From Euonymus europaeus (Eukaryota > Streptophyta > Magnoliopsida > Celastrales > Celastraceae), in contig OY756971.1 in the NCBI GenBank assembly GCA_963580455.1, positions 19,615,001 to 19,679,000 on the forward strand: DNA of 64,000 nucleotides, written 5' to 3'. Made by a program: the position numbers and the translations under genes. Below are positions 33,565 to 52,914 of the stretch, piece by piece (positions within the stretch are counted from its first letter, which is position 1; each line of letters starts with the position of its first letter). The notes beneath the pieces were generated by a model. It was not told the origin of the DNA. It saw only the letters and a program-made list of their open reading frames with translations, and made no database searches.

Positions 33565-35171
33565 TCAATTCAGGATCTGTTGAACCGATTCTTGATGATA
33601 TGGATCACAATACTCAAACAACAAAACCATCAAGATGAACAAATAGATAAATATAATATATTGACTAAAAATAGATAAATATAATATATTGACTAAAAAT
33701 TAAAGATGAACAAATAACAAATAAATTATAATAGTGAAATCGGAAACTCTTACAAACATAACGAAGAAAAAATCGAGACGATATTGAACCTCTCGCCCTA
33801 AAATGATTTGTTGTCAACCTCATCCGGTACTTACAATTATCGTGTAATATCGCTTTTCATGTCTACTGGATCACACACCATTGAAAGCACAAACCAACAG
33901 TACAACATCAAACCAAGTTTTTTAGTACTCTCTTTCAGGAGTAGACACAAGAGTAGAAGGAAGACCCAAAAGTTGGTTTGGACATCTGCACGTTGGTTTG
34001 GACAAATTGTTCACTCAATTGTCTACATTTATTTAGCTGCAATCATTCATGTTTTTTTTTTCCTTTTATGAATTTAGTTGTGACTATTCGTTTTTAATAG
34101 CAATTATTTCCCATTTGAAGTGTTTGTTTATTCACCTCACTATTTAGCATTTCTGACCACTTGAGTCTATAGATTGGCGATAAATTTCTCTTGAACTAAA
34201 CTATATAGAACTCATAAAATATTAAGTTCGATTTTCACAAATCGTAATATTCTCATGACCACGCAGACTTTAACATTAGTGTACCTGAGTTTGGGGGTCC
34301 TAAACGAACTTTAAAAAAGGGGCGTTATTTACAAAAATTAAAGATGCTTAAATGAATTAATTTTTTATTTTAAGTTGCAATGTGTTGATAATTATTGAGC
34401 CAATTTTTCTAAATGGAGCTTAAATGGATTTGGGACTACTATATTACTAGTCCCTTTTTTTTTCTTCTTCAATATATGAGATCTTGAAAATTTGAGAGCC
34501 CTAGATTGCGGTCCATCTCACCCCACACCCAAGGACTTAGGGACACCTAGGACTTTCGCAATTTAACATGCCGACATGTGAGAAATTTCAGTACATACGA
34601 ATTTAATGGCCTGATTTTAAGTTTATATCGAATATTTAAATGATAAATTTGTATGATATGGTTCTAAAAAAAAAACAGTACAATCTCAAATCTCTGTGAT
34701 TTTTTTTTGCCCTACAACATGAAAGCCCAAACTTATCTGTCTCCTAGCTCTCCATTATGGGTTAGCAATTAAAGGATTCTAATTTCGATGGGCTTTAAGC
34801 TGGCCTCAGTGCTTACGTCACTCTTGGAAGGTCTAGCTTGTGTTGAGGAAATATCAGGCGGCTTATACCAGTTACCACATAACGATAAGACCAAACAAAA
34901 AGAGTCACGAGACGCGTAAAGCCCAACTGCTAAAAATGACAGAAAAAAAGTTACAGAGGTCAGATACCCACAGGCCACACCACTAACCAGGCAAAAGAAG
35001 TAAAAAAGCACGAAGCGAAAGTCATTATTCTCTCCAGAAGCTTAAAAAATGCTTTCTTGAAATGCAATTACAAACATCCCAAAAAAAAATCCTAAATAAA
35101 TTAAGCCCGCCTGAATTCTTAAGCTCTCTTTGAGAAATCTCCCAAAACCCATCATTATTATCAACCAAAAA
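33565..35171. other. Upstream region of the CDPK gene
   Basis: AT-rich, with a 32-base direct repeat ('atagataaatataatatatt' and following bases) near 33645 and 33672. The last 100 bases are the probable leader of the kinase. An 80-codon hydrophobic frame at 34769-35011 (minus) is unsupported. Confidence 0.4.
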
Positions 35172-40500
<5,329 letters not shown>

Positions 40501-40733
40501 AGTGGCAAGTGTATGTCACTATGCTGGCTTATAGACTCAAATATGTATGAATGAATTACTGTAATGGTCTCATGTGCACGGATCCGCGTCGAGCCTGGAT
40601 TGGATGTTCGGGCTTCAGGCCGGGCCTTAGACAAAAGTGGGCTTGGGATCAAAATTTTCGGGATAGTGAACCGGGCTTCGAGCTTCGGGTCGATTTATTT
40701 TTTCCTAATTATTATATATATGTCTAATGTCTG
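40501..40733. other. 3' flank of the CDPK gene
   Basis: Probable 3' UTR, then GC-richer sequence ('cgggcttcaggccgggcctt') resembling 7590-7700. Confidence 0.4.
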
Positions 40734-41214
40734 TGATGAGTATCTCACATCGTTAAAATAGGAGTACCGACCCTAGCTTATAAGTGCTAGCCTTCCTTAA
40801 TCTACCAGTCAAGGTTTTCATGGACTATCATCCTATGGCCCTTGGTTACAGCCGGCCCGCAGGGTGTCGGTTGGGCTTTGGTTGGCAATGAGAGAGCAGG
40901 CCGGTGTGGGTTTTCATTATTGATGCTTTCATTGAGAGAGTCGCGCCTGCGGAGAGGGCTGCCGTCTGTCGGGCGAGAGTAGCCGCCATGGACGTCGGCT
41001 GTCCAAGGGGGAGGATTGATGAGTATTTCACATCGTTAAAATATGAGTACCGACCCTAGCTTATAAGTGCTAGCCTTTCTCAACCTACCAGCCAAAGTTT
41101 TATGGGCTATCATCTCATGGGCCTTGGTTACAGCCGACCCGCAAGGGTGTCGGTTGGACTTTGATTGGCAAGGGAAAAACAGGTGGGCCTTTGGACCGAT
41201 GTGGGTTCTCATTA
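40734..41214. mobile_element. TRIM-like mini LTR retroelement
   Basis: Two direct repeats, 40734-40919 (186 bases) and 41017-41214 (198 bases), both start TGATGAGTAT and end TCATTA, with a 97-base centre. A polypurine tract AAGGGGGAGGA sits immediately before the second repeat, as in LTR elements. Flanking 5-base duplications GTCTG (40729-40733 and 41215-41219) confirm insertion. There is no coding capacity; it is non-autonomous. I could not recognise a tRNA primer site. Confidence 0.85.
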
Positions 41215-41378
41215 GTCTGTTTAAACTTTATATACAGTATACTAATACTATATGCACACTTTTTTACTCGTCTTTTTTAAATTGCAATTCCACAAAAATG
41301 AATAAAATAATTTTATCTCTAAAATAATAAAACGTGTATGTTATTGTCATTTGATTTGGCATATTAAAACAATCCAAG

Positions 41379-41380
<2 letters not shown>

Positions 41381-41432
<52 letters not shown>
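41381..41432. repeat. (TAA)n microsatellite
   Basis: About 17 uninterrupted TAA units. Likely length-variable. Confidence 0.95.
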
Positions 41433-41433
<1 letters not shown>

Positions 41434-42463
41434 CATACGGTCTTTAGCTCACATACTGCAGTCTCCACTGCATAGTCTTTTTACTGTATATTAAGATGCA
41501 TTGCAGGGCACTGAAAAATGGGTTGGCCTGAGCCAGCTCGATCTTGAGCCAAATGATCGAGCTTCGGTCTACCCATGCCGATCATATTTTCGGGATCAAG
41601 CTTTGCTTACGTTCCAATGGTGAGGCCTATATACAACTTCAATGGAGGTGTCTTAATGGAGTAGGTTTCCAATTGTTACTTCTTCAACTTCAATTTTTTC
41701 TTTCAAAATTTTCAAGATATGATATAGAAAGTGAGTGTTCTGCGTGAGAACTTGATCTGATTAACTAAATTAAAGACAAAAAAAACTTACCACAATCCCA
41801 GCGCTAGCTGCAGACTTGTTTGTCTGCATAATTGCAATGTTGTAGAAGACATTGTTAACCATGAATAGAATACAAGGTTATGATCACCTTGCAAGTATTT
41901 TATTAGTTTTTTATTTTGAATTTGGAAGAACGAAGCAACTGTTAGATATCGGATGGCAATGAGCCTACTCTAGACACAAATTAATACGTGATATATTTAC
42001 ATTCCGAAATCTAATATCGGGTGAATGAAAATTTAATTTCAGAAGTACCCACATCAAGTAGAGAGATGATGGTGAAATACAGAGCAAATCAATTTCCAAG
42101 TCAGCAGAACAGTAATCAATTTTGCATCTTATAAATTGTTCTCTTTACAGTATGCAGCATCACCTGCAACCCCGCAATTGCTCTCCTCGCTTTCCATATC
42201 CTAAAGAATATGTAACTGCAAAGTTCATTCTTCTGTAATCATAGGAACTAAGTCTTATTGTGAAGCCCGGATGCTTACAGTAATGATATAGAAAGGGCTA
42301 TCTCAAAAACAATCATGTCATCTAATTAGTTGTATCAAATTTCAGCTTTCAGAGATGCATCACAACCTAATCGGAATTCTAATAAAATTGACTTACATGT
42401 GTCATGGGCAAGAAACACGGTCAAAATCCAATCTTTCTAGTCTCAACTGTAAATGACTCGGTC
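41433..42463. other. Spacer between CDPK and prolyl 4-hydroxylase
   Basis: Nothing recognisable apart from the probable 3' UTR of the minus-strand hydroxylase near 42200-42460. Confidence 0.4.
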
Positions 42464-45400
42464 CTAGTAGTCGCGAAGATGCATCCACTTTGTAGCTGAC
42501 CACTTGTTCCCTTTAATTACAGGGCAACTACCTGGCATAAGCCATGTCATAGAATCAATATGTATTGATGGCTCAAAACAAGTAGTGACATTGGGTCATT
42601 ATTTATCCTAATGCCTTAAGAAGAGACTATTTAGAGATGTAAGACAACCCATAGAACCACAGTTAACTTCAGCTTAAATTATCAGTCAAGGAAAGGCAGT
42701 AGATTGCTAACCATGCAAACTTGAAGGATCAACAGTGGCATCGGGCCTTGTGCTCCAGAAAAGCAAAGCATTACCCATTTTTGGCTTTACAGATAGACCC
42801 TGTTTCGCGCATTCAGACTGATTCCATGAAGGTACAAAATTATCATTTGCCTTGCCGGCAGGAAATACAGTCTCACCTCCTTCATCAATATCTGACCTGC
42901 ATCAGCAGTAGAAGAAAGGAATGACATATACAAATATTTAGCATCTCTACAAGATGTATATCAACACCGTGTTAGACACACTTACAGGTACATAAGAAGA
43001 GTCGCAGTCCGTTGGCCCCCATGCTTAGTGTTAAACTCATCAACAAAGTAATCATAGTGCGGTTCATACTTCTGTCCGACTGCATAGTGGAGAATCTGAA
43101 GTCCTTCTCCATTTTCTGTGGATAGTTTAACTCGAGTTAGAAAGGCATTCAGGCATTGTAGGCCAGCTCATTTAAACCAAAAACAAAAAAGATAAGATGA
43201 ATAGTAACTTAGTATCGATATACCCCACAGAAATACTGTAAGTTGAATGAATGGATGATTGCAGCAAGCAAGGAGTAGTCATAATGCACATATGGTTGGT
43301 GTTCTAAATTTGTGTGTGATTATTCATAAGAACCACAACTATAAAGTCGATTCATCAGGGGACAATGATTCATTTAGCCAAAGTGGCAAAATAACAACAT
43401 ACTAGAACCCACATTCTGACCTTATGAGATTAAAAATACTAAAATTTGATAAAATCTTGACACCCTTTGTATGTAAATAAAAACTCAACCTAATATAAAG
43501 AATGTACAAGACCCAAAACAACATCCCTGAGGGAAAAAAAAACAATGCCGGCTCCCTTAAGAGCTCAATGCCAGTATCACTGTAACAAACTAGTTTTACT
43601 GAAGGAGGCCTATCGAAATGAGGAAAAAAAAATAGATCATCTATCGTTAAAAAGAACATGTATTCATCACTGCCTTATGCATTATTTATGTGATAGTTCC
43701 TCATCATTTGCCCCGTATTGAAATTTGAAAATTAGGCAAAATTATAGCTTAGAAGCAACTAATATGCATCCATTAAATTTAATGACATACTTAAAACTTT
43801 TACGTCCTCAACTGCACATCAAACAACATGGACAACTAAAATTTATTTGTGATCAGAAAGTGACAATTCCCTATTCATCCTGGAAGTCAATTAAAAAATC
43901 CTTGAAGAAAAACTCATATTATCGTATGCATGAAGCAGAGTTTTGATCCTCCGGTTTCAGGCCACAGGAACTCTTTTTCTTAATTGATGAAAAACTAGAA
44001 ACTCATAACAGCAGAAGGTCAAAAACAGTCATTGAAATTGATAATTAAAACATTTATGAATAATTAGTAAACAAGATGCCTATCAAATTGACAACCAAAA
44101 GGTCTCACTAGAATAGATAATCTCTTTGCATTCAATTTAGAACTTAGCTTTTCAACTTTTTTGGCTCTATAAATCCCTTTAGCTTTTCACTTGTATTCAT
44201 TCTGTGAACCTAGAGGCTAGAGCGCAAGTTTTGCTTCTACAACTATATAGCTTGAAATAATCCATACAGATATTTATCTTAGTTCCTGAAAGGTCATACC
44301 TACTGGAATAAAACTGAAGTCTGCGATTCTTTTTTCTATAGCCTTGATTACTTTATCTTGTCCTCTAGTAAGGAACATTCCAGTACTTGTACGGACCCTG
44401 TAGCCAAGAGATATGAAGTACATTAACCGCATGCATACTCAGCAGCAATAAAGATTTTTACAATTCAATGAATTTTTTTTGTTAAAATAATATCAACAAG
44501 TAAAAGAAGAGAGGGCACAGATAATGACTGAATTGCAGCAGAAGGAGAAATGTGAACCTGCTATCTTTACTCCCGCCTGTTTTGGCATCAACAACAGTGG
44601 ACTTTTTCATATGAGGTTTGGCGAGAGTTATTAGATACTCACATTCTTCTTTCGACTGTCCAAAACCAGTAGAGAGTCAGCAGTTTTTCAATTTTGAAGT
44701 GATTCATTCATTACTTGTACTCGACATTTCTTACCTTTACCTAGGAATCATAAAAGAACCTTACTATCTATAATCGAGAGAGACACCAGTTCATCTTAAT
44801 ATGTATCAAAGGCAACAATCCAAGAGGATTTTCCACATGGTTTAGCTAAACATGAGTCAAATTCCTACTAAATCCTGCTAGATCAATTTAAGAAGAATTG
44901 GGCATATAATTATACTCAAAAGTACAGATCAATCTAGTGAATGCCTTCTGAACGAGAACATATTGAGATTGAAACAGTGAGAATCCAAACATCTGTGAAA
45001 ATACTTCTATTTATTAGTGAATTATTATGTGCTGTGCACAACTAATGACTCATTGAGCAAAGTCTGCAACTACTAAGTCATGCCAATAATCACTTCAGCC
45101 ACCCATCCAAAGTAAGTTTCAAAAGGTTGCCTTTCGCCAACATGCATTTCAAAGCATTCTTTTGAATTGAATGACATCGGATACAGAGGACTATACATTC
45201 CAACAGCTTTCACATAACATCAAACATTAATATCTTTTCATTTCACAATGGTAGCTGTTCTTGTTTATTTTGCAAACTCAGAACCTCATAAGTCACATCA
45301 AAACCAACAGTACAAAATATACAATTGAGGTGTTCAGATAAATTAAGCCAGAAAGCAAGGCAGATTCACAGAAACAAAAAATACGAACCAAGAAATTGTG

Positions 45401-45791
45401 ATAAAGGAAAGCTCTAGGCTCCCAGGAAAGAATTTCGGTCCACTGTTCCCTTTTCTCCTCCAACCCACCACCAGCTCTGCCAAAAAATCCCGCCCATAGA
45501 AATTCGAACATTAAAAACTCAAATCACGGTCAACTACAAACAAAAAATCAATATTTCGAACATTCCTATAGTAAAAAAGAAGAAGAAAAGGAGGTACCTT
45601 TCAACGGCCATGCGCCTGTAAAAACTGAGATCATTAGGGGACGAATACTCCTCGTTGTCCACCGGAATCGAAAGGATTCCCAGGCCAAGAAGCACCAAAA
45701 GAACTAACGATAGCATAAATAGCATTGACAGAACCAGCGTCATTGTCGACCATTTCATAGCTTGTCCTCTATGAAGTTTTCCTTTCGCCAT
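42464..45791 (-). CDS. Prolyl 4-hydroxylase, Golgi/ER type II membrane enzyme
   Basis: Seven exons on the minus strand: 45598-45791, 45389-45476, 44558-44655, 44300-44397, 42986-43115, 42712-42896 and 42464-42531, joining to 286 residues. A short basic N-terminus is followed by one membrane anchor (about residues 17-42, LVLSMLFMLSLVLLVLLGLG). The 2-oxoglutarate/Fe(II) dioxygenase core has the iron ligands His179 and Asp181 (YEPHYDYF) and His264 (PSSLHG), and the 2-oxoglutarate lysine Lys274 (VIKGNKWSATKW). All are intact. The enzyme hydroxylates prolines in extensins and arabinogalactan proteins in the secretory path. The length equals what I recall for Arabidopsis At1g20270. The start is the first ATG, giving a proper signal anchor. 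Confidence 0.95.
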
Positions 45792-46315
45792 TACTGAATT
45801 GGCTCAAAAAAACCCTAAAAAAATTTGAAGAAATTGAAAAATATCTTTCCCTATTTCTGGAATTCTTATTCGGAGGGATTGGAATTTCCCGTCTGTCTAT
45901 CAGTAATTCCGAAGGGGAGCCGCCGTGTTTTTATATAGATTTTGAAAACCCATTTGGACGGAGGATCTCGAATGACCCAATTACCCATAAAATCTTATAG
46001 TATTTACAATTTAGTTGGGGATACATTGACTTGGAGTGCAGGGTACTGTTGCCATTTACTGTGCTCGTTGTTTATGACTCGGCTGCGCTGATGGTTCTGG
46101 GCGGCCCCTGGTTTGGCCGCGAAGACTAAAGTGGCAAAGTCGTTTCTTTCTTATTTGCCCAATTTATGATCGATGGCCTCAGATTGGGCCGATCTAAAGG
46201 CCCGTTTCGTGGGCCTCATTCTGCTAACATGCTACCTGAGGCCGACGGTCCTGACTTTAAGCTTGGGCGAGGAAGTAGTCGAGCTTTGAGTCCATTCGGT
46301 GGAGGTAGTTGCAGC
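45792..46315. other. Promoter side of the prolyl 4-hydroxylase
   Basis: Contains the leader on the minus strand and GGCCC/GGGCC-rich motifs (46090-46260), possibly TCP-type sites. No gene is seen. Confidence 0.4.
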
Positions 46316-47163
46316 TAGTGATGTACATCGGGTCGAGTCCCGGGCAATCGGGCAGTACCCGGAGATTTTTATTAAGGTCTAAATTCGTCTGAATATCCGG
46401 TAATGATTATCGGGTAATCGAGTTACAGGTCTACTGGGTCATCGATTAATCGGGCCAGATTACCGAGCCACCCGATAGAATTTTGCAATTGATTTGGCAG
46501 TAAATGTTTTGGGTTGGCTTCCATTTTTTTATTTTTCTAAAGATTTACTTTTAGGTCTCAAAAATTGCATGTACTTATTTTTCTTGTCTCATATGCATTA
46601 GTTACAAAATGATAATAATCTGGAGAGTTTTACCAGCTTATGAATGATATTGATCTACTCACGTCTGCATATGGCCTTCTGAACAAATTCTTCTACATGA
46701 AGAACCAAAATAACAATGCATTAGTTGATCCTAGCAACATGTTTGACGTGTATCTCATATTTCCTAGTTAGCATTAATCAATATTTTCAAAGCAAACATA
46801 CACAAACATCAGGATGAGGCGATCATGAGGAAGGCTCGAACTCGAAGTGGAGAAGTTACTCGGTAGTCGTCACTCGCCAGTGGTGCTAATGGGTGGCGGC
46901 CATTTTTATGCAAGCTGGAAGAGAGCAAGAGGATAAGAAAAACAAAGTTAATTGAAACTTTTGACTGAAATCCTAATAAATTAAGAAATTTAATTTTCAA
47001 CATAAAAAAGAAAAAGAAAAATAACTGTTTTGCTGGGTTAAAAAAGGAACCCGAGATCCTGCTCGCTTAAGTGATTAATGAGGTCGGGTGAAACCCGGAC
47101 CGATATCGGGCCGATATGGGTTTGCGAGTCGGATCGGGTTTTACAACCCACTGTACAACACTA
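46316..47163. mobile_element. Non-autonomous hAT remnant
   Basis: Ends TAGTGATGTACATCGGGT and, inverted, TAGTGTTGTACAGTGGGT. The 8-base flanks GTTGCAGC (46308-46315) and GTTACAGT (47164-47171) differ only by two transitions, fitting an old hAT duplication. Subterminal 'atcgggt' motifs repeat. The interior shows no transposase. Confidence 0.7.
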
Positions 47164-48488
47164 GTTACAGTCTAGAGAGCAGCACTTGGTAAGCTCATGG
47201 GCCAGACTAGGCTCTGAATGTACTTAAGGGAGCTCTATTTGTAGTTTTGTTCCAACATAGATTTTCAACCATACCTCACCATCATATCTATACGAGTAGT
47301 AATAAATAACTTATATTTTAGAGGTTTATATCTAAACAATATAGTGTAAAATTTTAAGAGGAATGAATTCGCTAAATCTTAACAAGTTCGTGTATCGAAT
47401 TTTCATATTAACGGGCTCTTGTATCGAATTTTCATGTTGTAACCTAAACAATCAGTGTTAAGCCCTAAGAAGAATATATTTGCTAAATTGAAACGGACTA
47501 ATAATTAATTAGAATGAAATCATAAAACCAAATAAATGCTCATAATATTGATTGAGACAGTATAATAATTAATTAAAATAAAGAAATTAATAAAATAATT
47601 AGATATGAGTTACTATGGTTCCTAAAATATGGGCTACATATCATTTTTCTATCTATACTCCTAAAAATTGAAAAAGATATAAGCATATCCTAAGTAATTA
47701 AAAAAACTCACATTTATGAAATACACTCCAAAAATAAAAACATACCAAATAAGAATCTCAATAGTAACAGCAAACATAAAAACATGCATCTTCACAGTAA
47801 ACATAGAAAAAAAAAAGAACTCCACAATACTAATGGAATCGGTGGATCCAAATAAAATATATAGCAAATCTAAGAACTCATCATTGTGATAGTCTATCTT
47901 GTGGGCATTGGTAAAAATGACTCTGATTTAAATTTGTAGGTTTCTTACTAATGTTGTCGCACTATTGAGAGATGAAATGGCGGGTGAGATAATATTATAT
48001 CTTAAAAAAATTTAGGTCAAAATTAAACTGACCAAAATTAGGGTGTAGTTAAAAAATAATATGATGCAAATAAAGCTGACCATGTAGTTATGTTTGGCTT
48101 CGTTTGTAGACTACCTAATCCAAATCGAATAGATATAGGCCTCATCCCAAACTTAATACTATTCTTCTTTGACTCACTTGATTTGCAAATTGGATATTGA
48201 ATTCTAAATTAGCGGGAAGCTCCAAGTAGGGCGGTCAAAAATATCATAAATAATCGAATATATCAAAGCTTGAATCCATCTGTCAATTATTTTAAAAAAA
48301 TACATATTTCTTTAATAAGATTGACTGATAATCAAATAACTGTCGATAACCGATCATTCGATTCATTAAATTAATGCCAAAAAATTGAAGAAAAAGCGAT
48401 CGTTTTACACCTCTAATTCCAAGTGGATAACATCATTTAACTAAAAAATAAATTGGATCAAGTTATTGTGATCATTTAGTGGGGCTGA
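47164..48488. other. AT-rich intergenic stretch
   Basis: No gene or clear repeat boundary is seen. A repeated phrase 'cgtgtatcgaattttcatat' / 'cttgtatcgaattttcatgt' lies at 47390 and 47421. Confidence 0.35.
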
Positions 48489-48790
48489 AAATGAGAAAGG
48501 TAATCCAACAAATCACTTGAAGTTATTGTCCCTCATTGGGGGCAAAGGATTATATGGATTTTGTCCCTAACAAGGCCCTCAAGTGGTAAGAGGTTGGATA
48601 CCTCTTATTGAGTCATTCGAAACCCCACATAGTTATTGATAATTTAGAAGGATTAAGAAAGATAACGGTAGCCCAATAAACTACTTGAGATATTGTCCCA
48701 CATTGGGCCAAAGGCCCATGGAGATTTTATCTCTAAAAGGACTATCAAGTGTTGAGAGATTCAACACTTTTATATTAAGTGGTTGAAAAC
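48489..48790. repeat. Two diverged direct repeats of about 140-165 bases
   Basis: Units 48489-48652 and 48653-48790 share 'acttgaagttattgtccctc' / 'acttgagatattgtcccaca', then 'ttgggccaaagg', 'gattttgtccc' / 'gattttatctc' and 'tcaagtggtaagag' / 'tcaagtgttgagag'. The phrase TTGTCCCACATTGG is common at plant LTR starts, so these may be LTR fragments. Confidence 0.6.
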
Positions 48791-49083
48791 GGGACGTCTA
48801 ATAACAATGTGGGATTCCTATCAGTTATAAAGTTCACAAACACCATTACACCAATACTATTTTTATAAATTAACCTTACCAATTATATTTGTCCTAATGT
48901 GACCATAATATTTGAAGCTTAAATATTATATGATACTTTTTTCGATAATCGAGAATCATATCATACAAATTTATCAAATATCTGATATATATATAAACTC
49001 AGACCTTCAATTCCGTGTAATATATTTCTTCTACGATGTCTTTAAACATGTTGTACCAAAAAGAGAGAGTAATACAGAATTAA

Positions 49084-49398
49084 TTATGATAAGCAAACAT
49101 ATGGTCCAAATATCCTATCAAGCTGTTCAATGACTTCAGCAATACATCCACTAGTAAACTCAAAGCATGCAAAGTACGGAGTGTCTTCAATACTCGAGTC
49201 ACTGTCTTTTTCCCCTTGAACTATTTGAACTTCTTCCCAGTAAACCATCTTTCCATTGCTGATAAAAGGCTTCTTAACCTTCGCGAATCGCGTCCTCAGA
49301 TAACGTTGCTGGTATTGTGGAGTTTGTGGTCTATGTCGACGACGCGATCCAAGAACATCCTTCAATGACACCAGCTTTGGAACCTCTCCATCCGCCAT
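49084..49398 (-). CDS. Small hypothetical protein
   Basis: A 104-codon intron-less frame starting MADGEVPKLVSLKDVLGSRR. It is basic in the first half (RRRHRPQTPQYQQRYLRTR) and acidic later (VQGEKDSDSSIEDTPYF). No signal peptide or membrane segment. A minus-strand TATA box lies about 75 bases upstream. I do not recognise a family. It could be a young or lineage-specific gene, or the remnant of a larger one. Confidence 0.4.
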   Translation of the reverse strand: MADGEVPKLVSLKDVLGSRRRHRPQTPQYQQRYLRTRFAKVKKPFISNGKMVYWEEVQIVQGEKDSDSSIEDTPYFACFEFTSGCIAEVIEQLDRIFGPYVCLS

Positions 49399-49469
49399 AT
49401 CCAAGCATGAAATAATAATATTACTTGGATTAAAGATAAAATCTGTAAGATAACTTCTGTGTTTCTTTA

Positions 49470-49476
49470 TTTATAA
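49470..49476 (-). promoter_or_regulatory. Putative TATA box for the small hypothetical gene
   Basis: CTTTTATAAATAAAG on the minus strand, about 75 bases from the ATG at 49398. Confidence 0.4.
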
Positions 49477-49559
49477 AAGGACTTATGGGTTCCTTTTCGA
49501 TTCAATTTAGGTTGTTGTAAACGAGTTATACGAGGATTAAAAGACTAAATAAAAAGGAT

Positions 49560-51744
<2,185 letters not shown>

Positions 51745-52177
51745 AATAAAGTATTTTGACCACAGAATTGAGCTGAATTAGGTGATCTTTAACTCATTCT
51801 GTCTCTATAAGACTTGTTTCTGTGATAGTTATGGTCATATTTTATGGTATTTGGATAATTACAATGTACCTGCTCTTTTTGAATTATAAGTTCATTCTTT
51901 GAATGGAAAGTATTTGTTGAAACACCGAGGCTATTCAACCCATTGCACTAGAATGGAACCTAAGATGTCTGCGAGTTCTTGAAGCACATTTTTTTAGGAT
52001 TAAGATGGAGACATGGTTCTTAGTTATGTTTTCATATTGCTTCCTTGTGTGGAAACTTCTCGATTAGCATCTGAATGTTGATGTTGCTATCATCCGAATT
52101 CATATTCTTCTTGTTACCATACGATGTAAGCATTATGGATGTCATGCTTGATATTGGTTTATAAATCTCTCTTCGAC
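51745..52177. other. 3' flank of the PPR gene
   Basis: Likely 3' UTR followed by AT-rich spacer. No gene is seen. Confidence 0.4.
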
Positions 52178-52390
52178 TTAAGGTCGTATATTTTTCCTTC
52201 TGTTGTGCATGACTGTACTTAGAGAGAGAAGATTGTGGGCAGCAAGTGAATGGCTTGAGTTTGCCATTATGTCTAAGGTTCCCAAGTCGTGGCTGTCGAT
52301 CTGGTTTCTTGTATATTCATAGCTGTGTGGCCATCTGTGAAATATGTGATTGGATTTGCACTTGGGAAAATCCGCAGGCATCAAAAAGAC
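52178..52390 (-). pseudogene. C-terminal DUF295/F-box fragment
   Basis: The minus-strand translation PADFPKCKSNHIFHRWPHSY then EYTRNQIDSHDLGTLDI parallels the end of the nearby plus-strand relic (ANDFPECKADHIYFTDDHLF, GYTKNLVSVHDMGDYNM). No F-box portion is found beside it, so it is a 3' fragment of a DUF295 gene in opposite orientation. Confidence 0.75.
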
Positions 52391-52498
52391 AATGCAATGT
52401 TAATTTCAACAGACTAACTTTCATCAAGCTTTAAAACTTTGAAACCCTTCGTTTTGTATAAGAGCTTAAAAGCTTAAGAAGACCCGCAACATCTTCTC

Positions 52499-52647
52499 TA
52501 GGGGTGTCCAACTCTGAGGAAGCGGCTTGAGTATTTTCATCCTGTAAATCCCTATTCGATGGTTATAGATGGTAAAATATCATAGAATCAATCCAGACAT
52601 TTCGGTTTCGGGTAAAAACCGATCCGAATATTGAATAGACACCCCTA
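52499..52647. mobile_element. Short hAT-type MITE
   Basis: 149 bases with ends TAGGGGTGTCCAA and, inverted, TAGGGGTGTCTATT. Flanks ATCTTCTC (52491-52498) and ATCCTCTC (52648-52655) match at seven of eight positions, with one transition. Confidence 0.75.
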
Positions 52648-52914
52648 ATCCTCTCACCCAAAGCACGGATAAGTCTAGATGAACATTATCGTCCGTAGAA
52701 CTCATCTGTTATGAATGTAATTGCACTTGAAGTTATTCCTGATGAGTTTGGTATGAATAGAAACTGTAATCGAGTCCAAATCTGAACTGGATTGAATTGG
52801 AGTTCTCGAAGTTCTAGAAGTAGGTGAACAACTCTGGACTTCTAAGTTCTACAGGAAACCAACTTCTTCGCATGGATATATGACCCTCCATCCCCGAAGA
52901 AGACGTTCAAAGCT

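Noticed and set aside
34769..35011. 80-codon hydrophobic minus-strand frame
   Set aside because: No signal or family match; lies in the probable CDPK promoter.
40975..40990. GGGCGAGAGTAG resembling 5S rRNA (Cassandra-type TRIM)
   Set aside because: Only this short phrase matches; the rest of 5S rRNA is absent.
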